From Holophagaceae bacterium (lineage in GTDB: Bacteria > Acidobacteriota > Holophagae > Holophagales > Holophagaceae), in NCBI GenBank assembly GCA_016722505.1, contig JADKJH010000001.1:496001-560000 (forward strand): a stretch of 64,000 nucleotides of DNA, read 5' to 3'. Every line of letters starts with the position of its first letter. The stretch's first letter is position 1. The notes beneath the pieces were generated by a model. That model worked only from the letters and a program-made list of their open reading frames with translations. It was not told the origin of the DNA and searched no databases. Made by a program: the position numbers and the translations under genes. Shown one piece after another: positions 44,394 through 52,968 of this stretch.

Positions 44394-45554
44394 CTACAAA
44401 GAAGAATGGTTTTCGGTGAGGAGGTGAATTCGGAAGCGGCTGAGCGGAGGTTCAAGGAAGGATTTGCAACGTCCGTCCAGACCCACCGAGCAATCGATCG
44501 TGAACATCTTCTCAGATTCCTTGGTGGATACCGGGCGGTCTTCTGAAGTAGGAGCTGTGCCCCCGTTCAGGGGCCAACATATTGGTGGGGGTGAGAGGTA
44601 TGGGAGAAGGCGCTGATCAACAGGCGGGTCTGGGCGTTTCAGGTATTCGGAGATGCCTTCGCCAACGGGTTTGTAGCTCAGGTGCTTCTCGGCGTCGCCC
44701 TGGAATTTCCGGCCTGGATTGTTCGGAGAGAAGTGGCAGTCGATGCAACCGAGCCCTTTAGCTGCGTGCACGTCCCAGGGGTAATCCATTTTTTCTTTGC
44801 CCGCGATGCGCGGTGAGATCGTTTCGCTGATCTTGCTTCCGTTGTAGATCCAGCCTGCCTTCTCAGTGCCCCGGAGAATGTCCGCATGCTGGATGGGTTG
44901 GATGGTTGAGGCGTTGCGCGCCGAAAACCCATGGCATTGCGCGCAATTATCAAGGGGTGGATCCGAAAGATTGAGCACGTCGGATTTCACCGTGCCATCC
45001 GTATTGAACGACTTCCTGTTGTAAGTGAAGTTCCCTTTCGAATCCTTCAGCACGATGTCGCTCTTCGCGAGGGTCGCATTGTTGGCCCAGCGGAAGTTTC
45101 CGGTGCTCACGAGCTCCCGGCGGTCGCCCCGGCTGGCTTTGGGGACATGGCCGATGAAGCAGTCCGCCTCCGTGATGCCGCTCTTCTGCCAATCCCAGGG
45201 CACCACCTTCCCTGTGATCCGATCCCGGATGGTGTAACTGGGATCCAAGGCGCCCTTGGGCCTGGCTTCCGGTGGAAGCAGCCGCCGTCCACGCAGATCA
45301 AATTCGGAAATGCCGCCCCCGGTGTGACACACACCACACTTGGTTAGCCACTCCGGCTGGGTCAAGTCCACATCGGAAGGTTCGGTGACATCGCTTGGCG
45401 TGAGCTGGCGGTTGGGAATGATGGAGAACTTCCCAAACATTCCGGGAGAGGTGTTGAACGACGCAAACCCGTGGCCCTTGAGGAGCGCGGAGTTTATCTC
45501 CTTCTTGCCCTGCTGAAAATGAAAGCTGTCTGTGATGAAATCGTAGTCGTGGCA
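44394..45554 (-). pseudogene. Decayed multihaem cytochrome c
   Basis: The frame is open from 45554 but begins in the middle of a haem motif (CH followed by DYDFITDSFHFQQG), so the 5' end is missing. Intact CxxCH sites are CGVCH, CAQCH and CIDCH. A fourth reads CFIGH, in which the second haem Cys is Gly. No signal peptide is left. The C-terminal 70 residues (from about PPPICWPLNGG) look degenerate. The parent was probably a periplasmic or outer-membrane multihaem electron carrier. Truncation plus loss of a haem ligand argues for a pseudogene. Confidence 0.72.
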
Positions 45555-45851
45555 TCACTGACCCATTGGGTTTGCATGCACGGGACTCTCCTCCACGCAG
45601 GTCCAACTCAACACGGCCTCCCAACACTTTCCCCCGATGATTCCTGGTTCGCGATCTACCTCCACCGTGGCTCCGGGATGGGCACTGCTGCGCCCAAACT
45701 TTCGCGGCCAGCGCTCCAACCATCGCGCCCTGCACGCGCTACCCGCTTCGCCCTCCTGCTGCCGGTAAACCTGCGGAGGCTCGCGGTCCGCGCGACTTGG
45801 GAGCTTCGGGGCTTGCTTTCGGTGCTCCATCCCGGAGCCACGGAGGATCCG
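45555..45851. other. Region between the cytochrome remnant and the RadC-like gene
   Basis: I see no gene here. Overlapping frames on both strands (minus 45555-46295, plus upstream of 45852) lack start signals and family similarity. It may hold the decayed 5' part of the cytochrome gene. GGAGG for the next gene lies at 45842-45846. Confidence 0.35.
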
Positions 45852-46532
45852 ATGCGTGACGAGAAACTTGTTGTGGGGGAAAATGAAGTGGCAAATCCGG
45901 ATTTCTATCGGGCCCTGGCGCTTGGCGTGAGTCCTGAGGTCTGGTGCGACGCCCAAACGGTGGCCCCAATGCTGGACGATGCCGATCTCGGCCGAGCACT
46001 TCAGGTGCTCAGGGACGTTGGTGGCTTGGGCTATCTCCTTCGTCAGGACACGCCTGGACTCAAAGATCTGGGTCTGACCAAGACGGAATGCGTCCGGTTC
46101 CAGTCCTTCCCCGCCCTTGCCAACAGGGTGCTCTGCGCCCGCTCTGGGATGGCTGATCCGAGCACTCGACGTGATGTTGCCGACGAGATTTCGTTCCGTG
46201 GGCTCCAGTTCGACACGGCGACTGCCGGTGTTATCGCCTGGGATGCGCAGAGCCGCCGCGTGGCGGACCGCATCGTGGCCATTGGCACCACCCAAGGAAC
46301 CAGCATCGACCTGCGTCAGGCCCTCCGAATCGCGATCTGTTCAGGCGGCGTCTCCATGGTTCTCTGGGTCTGGCAGCCGGTGATGAGGATCCAAGTGAGC
46401 GAACAGGAGCGTGACTGCGCAGATGAATTGCGGGTGATGGCAACCGCGTTGCACCTGGTCGTCGAGGACGTCTTGCTGATAGGCAGGGGGGACGCCGTTT
46501 CGCTCGCTGTGCTTGATCAGTGGCACCCGTGA
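45852..46532 (+). CDS. RadC-like (MPN/JAB) protein lacking the JAMM metal-binding motif
   Basis: The product is 226 aa from ATG 45852, with GGAGG 6 nt upstream. The N-terminal helical part (VLRDVGGLGYLLRQDT, then LKDLGLTKTECVRF) resembles the helix-hairpin-helix of RadC. The C-terminal part follows the RadC MPN fold (VIAWDAQSRRVADRIVAIG at the start, EDVLLIGRGDAVSLAVLDQ at the end). Where RadC has VHNHPSG, this protein has VLWVWQPVM. The His ligands are thus lost and only a later Asp (EQERD) remains, so metalloprotease activity is unlikely. RadC-type genes are frequent in mobile and defence regions. The function is unknown. Confidence 0.72.
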   Translation: MRDEKLVVGENEVANPDFYRALALGVSPEVWCDAQTVAPMLDDADLGRALQVLRDVGGLGYLLRQDTPGLKDLGLTKTECVRFQSFPALANRVLCARSGMADPSTRRDVADEISFRGLQFDTATAGVIAWDAQSRRVADRIVAIGTTQGTSIDLRQALRIAICSGGVSMVLWVWQPVMRIQVSEQERDCADELRVMATALHLVVEDVLLIGRGDAVSLAVLDQWHP

Positions 46533-46579
46533 TCTAACACCTCATCCAGCCACTACTCCCACAGGTCACGGTCCTGCTC

Positions 46580-46740
46580 CTTCTCCTCTGCCCACCACGG
46601 TCCTGCTGCGTGGCTTCCGGCGCGTTGCGTGCCTGCCCGATATCTTCCCGGCGGCCGCTTGAGCTGCCGGTACGACCCCGGTTCGGCACTGACGAGCTCG
46701 GGCCACTTGCTTTGTTTGCCCGCGGTGGGCAGAGGAGAAG
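46580..46740 (+). repeat. 17-bp inverted repeat enclosing 127 bp; the right arm contains the ribosome binding site of the next ORF
   Basis: CTTCTCCTCTGCCCACC (46580-46596) is the exact reverse complement of GGTGGGCAGAGGAGAAG (46724-46740). The right arm includes the GGAG Shine-Dalgarno of the ORF at 46744, so folding would hide it. In addition CACGGTCCTGCT is directly repeated at 46567-46578 and 46596-46607. Confidence 0.8.
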
Positions 46741-46743
46741 AGC

Positions 46744-46878
46744 ATGTCTGATACCAAGATTCCCGTGGTGGGTCTGGACGAAGTGGTAGACGTGGATGCC
46801 TTTCGCATCCTGGCACTGCAAGCCTTCGTCGGGTTGACGGAGGAGGAAGTTGAGGACGACGACAAGACGTTGTCCTGA
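46744..46878 (+). CDS. Small acidic protein (44 aa)
   Basis: The ATG at 46744 follows an AGGAGAAG ribosome binding site that lies in an inverted-repeat arm. The peptide starts MSDTKIPVVGLDEVVDVDAF and ends in a cluster of Glu and Asp (TEEEVEDDDKTLS). It has no Cys, signal or membrane segment. A strong hairpin follows 41 nt after the stop, which gives a complete small transcription unit. I do not recognise it. It could be an antitoxin-like or regulatory peptide or a leader ORF, but nothing decides between these. Confidence 0.5.
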   Translation: MSDTKIPVVGLDEVVDVDAFRILALQAFVGLTEEEVEDDDKTLS

Positions 46879-46919
46879 CAAGGGATGAGGAAGGATGGCT
46901 CGCATCCTAAGAGCTAGTT

Positions 46920-46945
46920 CGCGGGGCCGCAGATGCGGCCCCGCG
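46920..46945 (+). terminator. Strong GC-rich hairpin
   Basis: CGCGGGGCCGC (46920-46930) pairs perfectly with GCGGCCCCGCG (46935-46945) around a 4-nt loop. It sits just after the 44-aa ORF. There is no U tract. Confidence 0.65.
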
Positions 46946-47552
46946 ATTGCGGTGATAGCACCAGGAAAGCAGTGGATTCCCCAATTCCAGGATCAGTCAT
47001 AGGTAAGTACCCCCCCCTACTCCTCCCGAGAAAGGTTTTCTGGAGTCCATTCCCGGATAAATCACCCTTCCTAGCGCGGACAGATTGTGATTCTGCAGCA
47101 CAAAGGGATTGGGGCTTCTGTATCAGGACCGATCACTGACACGGCCTAGGGACCACCTGCGCCGAGCATTGCACGGCTCGCCCTTTTCTGGGCATGAATA
47201 CGGCTACAAAGAAGTCACGGTCATCGGCCAACTTCCGCCACCCAGCACATCAGATTCACCAATGCCATCTGCTCCACCGTGGAGCATTTGACAGTCAGGA
47301 GTTGCGGGCTGGCAGTGGCTTTGGCTATTTTGGATGGGGTGATCCTGTTTCGAGTCCTGCTGGAGCCCAGAATCAAGCTTGGTGTTCCAGGTGTAAAAGC
47401 GCTGGGACTGCGCGAATCACTGGTCTGCACCATCAGCACATTCCCCCTTGTGTTTTTGTTGGAAGGCATGTGAAGGCCATCGCGCGAATCAGCATTATTG
47501 ATACATAGGCGAATGGAGCTGTGTATATTGATTACGGATAGCAAGGACTGAA
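46946..47552. other. Intergenic region upstream of the Rrf2 regulator gene
   Basis: No convincing gene in about 600 bp; the frames at 47109-47291, 47194-47508 and 47221-47544 lack start signals. A weak promoter candidate for the Rrf2 gene is TTGATA at 47498-47503 with TGTATA at 47522-47527 (18-bp spacing). The region marks the left edge of the nitrate cluster. Confidence 0.4.
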
Positions 47553-48002
47553 ATGATTTTCACCGCCGCCAGTGGGTATGCCCTTCAATCTCTCGCACAC
47601 ATGCCGGAGGATGGCTCCTTCATGATGGCGAAGGATCTTTCAGCACAACTGAAGCTCCCGGCACCTTATCTCGCCAAGATTCTACAGAGGCTCGCCCGGT
47701 CTGGAATTCTGGAATCCGTGCGGGGACCGAAAGGTGGCTTCAGGCTTTCGCGGCCCTCCCACCACATTACGGTAGGGGAAGTTCTCATAGCCATGGAGGG
47801 GCCGGGCACCCTGGATGCCTGCATCATGGGCTTTCCAAGCTGCGATGGCGACAATCCTTGCCCGATGCATGAGGCCTGGTCTGCGGTGAAAGCCTTGGTG
47901 GAATCGTCTATGACTTCGAATACCTTGAGGGATTTGCAGCTCACCAAAATGCGACGAACTCATCTACAATCTCCACAAGCTCTGCATCGCGGACGGGGCT
48001 GA
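47553..48002 (+). CDS. Rrf2-family regulator with Fe-S-type Cys cluster (NsrR/IscR-like)
   Basis: The product is 149 aa. The winged helix (residues 1-75) has the Rrf2 pattern SGYALQSLAHMP, then DLSAQLKLPAPYLAKILQRLARSGILESVRGPKGGFRL. Three Cys residues follow in DACIMGFPSCDGDNPCPMHEAW, the spacing used to bind a [Fe-S] cluster in NsrR and related proteins. It sits directly upstream of the nitrate reductase operon (70 bp). Sensing of NO, nitrite or redox state, with control of these genes, is therefore a reasonable inference. Confidence 0.88.
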   Translation: MIFTAASGYALQSLAHMPEDGSFMMAKDLSAQLKLPAPYLAKILQRLARSGILESVRGPKGGFRLSRPSHHITVGEVLIAMEGPGTLDACIMGFPSCDGDNPCPMHEAWSAVKALVESSMTSNTLRDLQLTKMRRTHLQSPQALHRGRG

Positions 48003-48072
48003 GCTTTCCCAGAGGATTTGGGAATGCAGGTTCTACTGGAACCTTCCATCGCCCAGATTTCGGAGCCCGCCG

Positions 48073-49191
48073 ATGCCATCCTTTGCCGCTCTCGATCTGG
48101 AACCTCGGCCGCTCCTCCGCGCTACCCTCACTACTTCGCTACTCTGCGGAGGCATCGCCCTGGGAAGCAGGGGTGGGAGATGGCTGGATCCGGCCCTGCT
48201 GGGCTACTTGCTGGCTTTGGTCTTCGCGTGCTTCGGTGTCGCCTACCGTTACTGGACGTGGGTTGAACGCCCGGCGACTTGGATGTACTTCCGCGACCTC
48301 CTGAAGCGGCTGGCCAGCCCGAAAGCATTCATTCTGCTGCCAAAAATGGGCTTGCTCGCCCTCGACCAGATCTTCCTGCAGCGGTTCATCGGGCAGCGTT
48401 CAATCAAGCGTTGGGGAGCCCACGCGTTGATCGCCTGGGGCTGCCTGCTGGGTTTTTCCGTGACCTTCCCGCTGGTCTTTGGATGGATCCGGTTCACTTC
48501 TGATGGTTTCAATCAGGATCGCTACCAGGCCTGGCTCTTTGGCTTTGGAACCGGCAGTTTTCCGGTCCACAGCTTCGCCGGCTTCCTCGCCTTTCATGTT
48601 CTGGATCTCGCGGCGCTCATGGTGATCACCGGATGCGTGCTGGCTTTCATTCGCCGTCGTCAGGACGAGGGCGACATGGCCACCCAACGCTTCGACCTGG
48701 ACATCCTGCCGCTCCTGGTCCTCCTCTCCGTATCGATCACCGGAATTCTGCTCACCGTGTCCGAAAAGGCGCTGCAGGGACGCAATTTCGGAACGCTCGC
48801 CTACCTGCATGAATTGACGGTGATCCTCATGCTGCTGAGCTTGCCTTTTGGCAAGCTCTTCCACATCGTGCAGCGGCCGGCCCAGCTGGGCGTGACCTTC
48901 TACAAGGCTTCTGGGGAAGCGGAAGGGCGGCTGGGCTGCAAGGCCTGCGGAACCCCGTTCATCCGCGCCAACCAGCGACGGGATCTGGAGGTGCTCTTCC
49001 GCAAGCTGGGCCTCGAAGCGGCCAGGCATTCGGAGCATGTGCACCATCTCGATCTCTGCCCAAGGTGCAAGCGAAGGCTCCTGGCGAAGGCTCAGAGCGT
49101 GCGGCTCAGCGAGGCCTTCGATCCCTTCTCGGAAATTCCCGTGCCCGTGGTTCCCATTCCAGATTCACAGACCTTCCGGAGCCAAGCATGA
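48073..49191 (+). CDS. NarI/DsrM-like membrane cytochrome b subunit
   Basis: The product is 372 aa, with five to six membrane helices between about residues 20 and 275. His residues sit at helix positions suited to haem b (RWGAHALIAWG, FPVHSFAGFLAFHVLDLA, LAYLHELTVI, GKLFHIVQRP). The FGKLFH element is typical of nitrate-reductase gamma and heterodisulfide-reductase cytochromes. The C-terminal tail carries two CxxC pairs (CKACG and CPRCK), possibly binding zinc or Fe-S. The stop overlaps the start of the molybdoenzyme gene (ATGA). It probably oxidises quinol and passes electrons to the Fe-S and molybdenum subunits. Confidence 0.8.
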   Translation: MPSFAALDLEPRPLLRATLTTSLLCGGIALGSRGGRWLDPALLGYLLALVFACFGVAYRYWTWVERPATWMYFRDLLKRLASPKAFILLPKMGLLALDQIFLQRFIGQRSIKRWGAHALIAWGCLLGFSVTFPLVFGWIRFTSDGFNQDRYQAWLFGFGTGSFPVHSFAGFLAFHVLDLAALMVITGCVLAFIRRRQDEGDMATQRFDLDILPLLVLLSVSITGILLTVSEKALQGRNFGTLAYLHELTVILMLLSLPFGKLFHIVQRPAQLGVTFYKASGEAEGRLGCKACGTPFIRANQRRDLEVLFRKLGLEAARHSEHVHHLDLCPRCKRRLLAKAQSVRLSEAFDPFSEIPVPVVPIPDSQTFRSQA

Positions 49192-51449
49192 GCACCACAC
49201 CCAAGTCCTTGGCGGAACTCCGGGAGATCTACGGCCCTCATTTGAACTTGGCGCCACCAGGAGGCTGGGATGCGGATCTTGAGCCCGACAAGCTCGTGAA
49301 GACGCACTGCTGCTTCTGTGGCCAGCAATGCGGGATCCAGCTCAAGGTGAAGGACAACCGCGTGGTCGGCTTCGAACCCTGGATGGAATTTCCCTTCAAC
49401 GAAGGCAAGCTCTGCCCGAAAGGCGTCAAACGATACCTCCAGGGCAGCCACCCGGACCGCCTGACTTCAGCGCTGATGCGAACCGAGCACGGCTTCGCCG
49501 AGGTGGACTGGGAACGCGCCATGGCGCACACTGTGAACGAGATCGAGCGCATCCAATCCCAATACGGCAAGGACGCCTTCGCGGTGCTCTCCGGTGTCTC
49601 TCTCACCAACGAAAAGAGCTTCCTCGCGGGGAAGTTCGCGCGGCTGGGACTTCAGACGAAGAACCTCGACTATAACGGGCGCCTCTGCATGGTGAGTGCC
49701 GGTGTGGGGAACAAGAAAGCCTTCGGTGTGGACCGCGCCGCCAACTCCTGGGCGGATATCGTGGGGGCGGATGTCATCTGGGTCACCGGCGCCAACGTGG
49801 CTGAATGCGCCCCCATCACCACAGACTACATCTGGCGGGCGCGGGACCGCGGAGCGAAACTCATCGTCGTGGACCCGCGGATCACGCCGCTGGGCCGTAC
49901 TGCGGACCTAGTGCTGCCCCTGAAGCCTGGCAGCGATTGCGCGCTGACCAATGGAGTGTTGCACCTGCTGCACAAATGGGACCTCATCGATTGGAATTTC
50001 GTAAAGGCCCATACGACTGGCTTCGAGGAGGCCTTGGAGGAAGTGAAGGACTGCACACCGGAGTGGACCTCGCAACTGACGGGCCTTCCCGTGGCGGCCA
50101 TCGAGAAGGCCGCGAGGATGTGGGGGGAAGCCAAGACGAGCTTCCTGCTCCATGCGCGCGGCATCGAGCACCAGAGCAAGGGCGTGGAGAATGTCCTCGG
50201 CTGCATCAATATGGTCCTGGCCACTGGCCGCATCGGGAGACCCTACTGCGGCTACTCGACCATCACAGGCCAGGGCAATGGACAGGGCGGACGTGAGCAC
50301 GGCCACAAGTGCGACCAGCTCCCGGGCAACCGCGACATCGAAAATCCGGAGCACCGAAAATATATCTGCGAGGTCTGGAACTGCTCGGATGAGGAACTGC
50401 CGCACAAGGGCCTCACCGCTCAGGAGATCATGAACGCCATCCATGCCGGCGAGATCAAGGGCCTGCTCAGCTTGAGTTTCAATCCGCTGGTGAGCCTTCC
50501 CGATACCGAGTTCACTCGGGCCGCTTTAAACAAGCTCGAGTTCTACGTGAACCTGGATTTCTTCTTGAGCGAAACGGCTCAGCACGCCGATGTGGTGTTG
50601 CCGGCCGCCTTGCATGAGGAGGATGAGGGCACCAGTACCTCCACGGAAGGACGCGTCATCCGGATCAACAAGGCCGTGGAGCCCCCCGGAGATGCCAAGG
50701 CTGACTGGAAAATCCTGGTCGAGATCGCCCAGCGCCTCGGCAAGGAAAAATGGTTCGGCCACTTCACCAGTCCCGAGGCGATCTTCAACGAGTTGCGCCT
50801 CGCATCCAAAGGTGGAACTGCAGATTATTTCGGCATCACTTACGAAAAGATCGAGAAGAACCTGGGCGTGTTCTGGCCCTGCCCAAGCCTGGACCACCCG
50901 GGCACGCCGCGTCTTTTTGAAGGAGGGAAATTTTTCCATCCGGACGGCAAGGCCAAGTTCATTCCGACGCACTGGCGACCGCCCATGGAAGTCGTGGATG
51001 ACGAGTTCCCCGTATGGCTCACCACGGGCCGCGTGGTATTCCAATACCTGAGTGGGACCCAGACCCGGCGCATTGGATTCCTGGTGGAACAGTGCCCCCA
51101 TCCGTACCTGGAGATCCATCCACGTCTTGCTGCTGTTCATGGCATCGAAGACGGCGATGCCGTGGAGATAACCTCCCGCCGAGGTTCCCTGGTGCTTCCG
51201 GCCAGGGTGGTGAAGAGCATCCGCCCCGACACGGTCTTCATTCCCTACCACTGGCCCGGCGAGCTGAGTGCCAACCGACTCACCGCTAGACATCTGGATC
51301 CACTGAGCAAGATTCCCGAATTCAAGGTGAGCTGCGTCCACATCGCCAAGACCACCAAGGACCGGTTTCCTCCCGAACTGGCAGAACTCCAGCGCATGGC
51401 CTTCGAGGCTCGGACCGACCAGGCGAACCTCCCAGAGAAGGTGTTTTAA
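49188..51449 (+). CDS. Nas/Nap-type molybdopterin nitrate reductase, cytoplasmic
   Basis: The product is 753 aa from ATG 49188, fixed by overlap with the previous stop. The N-terminal [4Fe-4S] ligands are Cys41, Cys44, Cys48 and Cys76 (HCCFCGQQCG and KLCPKG). The probable Mo ligand is Cys near 167 in GRLCMVSAG, as in NapA/NasA, unlike the Asp of NarG. C-terminal molybdopterin-dinucleotide elements are visible (LTTGRVVFQYLSGTQTRR). There is no Tat signal, so it stays in the cytoplasm, as NasA does. The partners (NarI-like, Fe-S and Rieske proteins) and two NarK transporters suggest nitrate as substrate and a respiratory rather than assimilatory role. Confidence 0.88.
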   Translation: MSTTPKSLAELREIYGPHLNLAPPGGWDADLEPDKLVKTHCCFCGQQCGIQLKVKDNRVVGFEPWMEFPFNEGKLCPKGVKRYLQGSHPDRLTSALMRTEHGFAEVDWERAMAHTVNEIERIQSQYGKDAFAVLSGVSLTNEKSFLAGKFARLGLQTKNLDYNGRLCMVSAGVGNKKAFGVDRAANSWADIVGADVIWVTGANVAECAPITTDYIWRARDRGAKLIVVDPRITPLGRTADLVLPLKPGSDCALTNGVLHLLHKWDLIDWNFVKAHTTGFEEALEEVKDCTPEWTSQLTGLPVAAIEKAARMWGEAKTSFLLHARGIEHQSKGVENVLGCINMVLATGRIGRPYCGYSTITGQGNGQGGREHGHKCDQLPGNRDIENPEHRKYICEVWNCSDEELPHKGLTAQEIMNAIHAGEIKGLLSLSFNPLVSLPDTEFTRAALNKLEFYVNLDFFLSETAQHADVVLPAALHEEDEGTSTSTEGRVIRINKAVEPPGDAKADWKILVEIAQRLGKEKWFGHFTSPEAIFNELRLASKGGTADYFGITYEKIEKNLGVFWPCPSLDHPGTPRLFEGGKFFHPDGKAKFIPTHWRPPMEVVDDEFPVWLTTGRVVFQYLSGTQTRRIGFLVEQCPHPYLEIHPRLAAVHGIEDGDAVEITSRRGSLVLPARVVKSIRPDTVFIPYHWPGELSANRLTARHLDPLSKIPEFKVSCVHIAKTTKDRFPPELAELQRMAFEARTDQANLPEKVF

Positions 51450-52030
51450 TGGTTTCGGACGAATACGGATTTTTTATCGACCCGCAGCGCTGCATCGGGT
51501 GCCGCGCCTGCGTGGGGGCCTGCGCAGAATGCGGTACCCACAAGGGCCGTCCCATGATCCACCTAGACGAGATGGACCGGATGGAATCACCGCAGACAGT
51601 TCCAACAGTGTGTATGCACTGCGAGGATCCCATCTGCGCCCAGGTCTGTCCCGCGGATGCCATCAAGCGGACCGATGACGGCGTGGTGCACAGCTCCCAG
51701 AAGCCCCGCTGCATCGGATGCGAGAACTGCGAGCTGAGCTGCCCCTTCGGCGTGCCCATCGTCTTCAGCGGCATGGAGCAGATGCTCAAATGTGACCTCT
51801 GCTACGACCGTACGAGCGAAGGACTGAAGCCCATGTGCGCGACGGTCTGCCCCAGCCAGGCCCTGCTGTACGTCCCCAAGAACCAGATTGCGGAAATGCG
51901 CCGGTCCAAGCCCGTGCGCGAATTCCTGGTCGGCGCGCTGATGGTGAAGACCCGCACGGCGGTGATGGTCCCTGATCCCGAAATCCCGCTCCACCTGGAC
52001 GCCGCATTGCTGATCGAAGGAGACTTCTGA
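51449..52030 (+). CDS. 4Fe-4S ferredoxin-type electron-transfer subunit (NrfC/DmsB-like)
   Basis: The product is 193 aa. Four Cys clusters are present: CIGCRACVGAC, then CMHCEDPICAQVCP, then CIGCENCELSCP, then CDLC paired with CATVCP. This is the four-cluster layout of DmsB/NrfC-type subunits. The start overlaps the molybdoenzyme stop (TAATG) and the end overlaps the Rieske start (TGATG), so all are coupled. There is no signal peptide, consistent with partnership with the cytoplasmic molybdoenzyme. Confidence 0.93.
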   Translation: MVSDEYGFFIDPQRCIGCRACVGACAECGTHKGRPMIHLDEMDRMESPQTVPTVCMHCEDPICAQVCPADAIKRTDDGVVHSSQKPRCIGCENCELSCPFGVPIVFSGMEQMLKCDLCYDRTSEGLKPMCATVCPSQALLYVPKNQIAEMRRSKPVREFLVGALMVKTRTAVMVPDPEIPLHLDAALLIEGDF

Positions 52031-52584
52031 TGGCCCATTGGAAGGATGATTTTCCCGTGGATATCTCAGGGGAATCCCGTCACTCCAGGCGGGAGTTCGC
52101 ACGGTTCTTGGCCCTGGTCTCTGCGGGCTTCACCGCGGGAATCGGCTACCTCTGGGCCCGCAGGAAGCCGCTGGAAGGAGCGCCCAGTGGGGATAGCGGA
52201 ACCGCGGTGGCCATCTGCAAAGCTGCGGAGTTGCAGCCAGGACAATGTCGCCTTTTCGCGTTCCGCGATGCCCAGGACAAGTGCATCCTATTGCGGACTT
52301 CCAGGGGCGAGCTGAAGTCCTACCGCCAGGTATGCACCCACCTCGGATGTGCGGTGCGATGGGATGGCGCGCGCTTAGAGTGCCCATGCCACCTCGGGTT
52401 CTTCGAGGTGGAGCAGGGATTCCCGGTGCAGGGGCCCCCTACTCGACCCCTCAGCGGGATTGCGCTGGAGATTCGTGAGGGCGGGATGATCTGGGCGGTG
52501 GCGGATATCTCGAAACCTAATGCCCCTGCCCGCATGGCTGCAGCCTGTCCGGGAGATGGACACTGCCAGGGGGAGACCGTATGA
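52030..52584 (+). CDS. Rieske [2Fe-2S] protein with Tat-type anchor
   Basis: The product is 184 aa. An N-terminal twin-arginine motif (SRREFARFL) precedes one hydrophobic helix, as in Rieske proteins of bc complexes. The cluster-binding boxes are CTHLGC and CPCHLG. The domain continues to GGMIWAV, and the tail contains two further Cys residues. By family logic the cluster lies on the periplasmic side and oxidises quinol. This is unusual beside a cytoplasmic nitrate reductase and suggests a composite quinol-oxidising complex. The gene overlaps both neighbours by 1-4 nt. Confidence 0.9.
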   Translation: MAHWKDDFPVDISGESRHSRREFARFLALVSAGFTAGIGYLWARRKPLEGAPSGDSGTAVAICKAAELQPGQCRLFAFRDAQDKCILLRTSRGELKSYRQVCTHLGCAVRWDGARLECPCHLGFFEVEQGFPVQGPPTRPLSGIALEIREGGMIWAVADISKPNAPARMAAACPGDGHCQGETV

Positions 52585-52790
52585 AAAAGTCCCGTCGATC
52601 CCAAATGACAGGCGCTGCGTTGGGCTTTGGCCTCCTGACCCTGGTGATTCAACTTTATCTTTTCGAAACCGTGCTGGGTTCAGTGCTAGATGGGCAACGC
52701 TCGCTTTTGGCGGGGGCTTTCTTTGTCTCACTTGCCCTCAGCGTGGTGAGCCTTTTTCTAGCATTCATGGCACCCGGTTTGGATCACTGA
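52581..52790 (+). CDS. Small two-helix membrane protein
   Basis: The product is 69 aa. Its start overlaps the Rieske stop (ATGA). Two membrane helices (about 10-30 and 42-64) are preceded by a basic N-terminus (MKKSRRSQ). No functional residues are evident. Coupling to the reductase genes suggests a small accessory or assembly subunit of the membrane complex. I do not recognise the family. Confidence 0.7.
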   Translation: MKKSRRSQMTGAALGFGLLTLVIQLYLFETVLGSVLDGQRSLLAGAFFVSLALSVVSLFLAFMAPGLDH

Positions 52791-52968
52791 CAGCTATTCG
52801 TGAATTGAGTCACACCATCCCTGAAAACCCTTGCGAAGGGCCCGTCCACGGTATTAGGGTTATTTAGGATCATTCGATCTTCTATCTAATCAAAATTCAA
52901 AATCATCGCCTTTCCAGGCGCCAAACATACCCAAGTGCAGCCATTCAGATGCTCACAGAGGAACAACC

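Noticed and set aside
45555..46295. 246-codon minus-strand frame between the cytochrome and RadC-like genes
   Set aside because: It competes with the plus-strand RadC-like gene, which has a ribosome binding site and family similarity.
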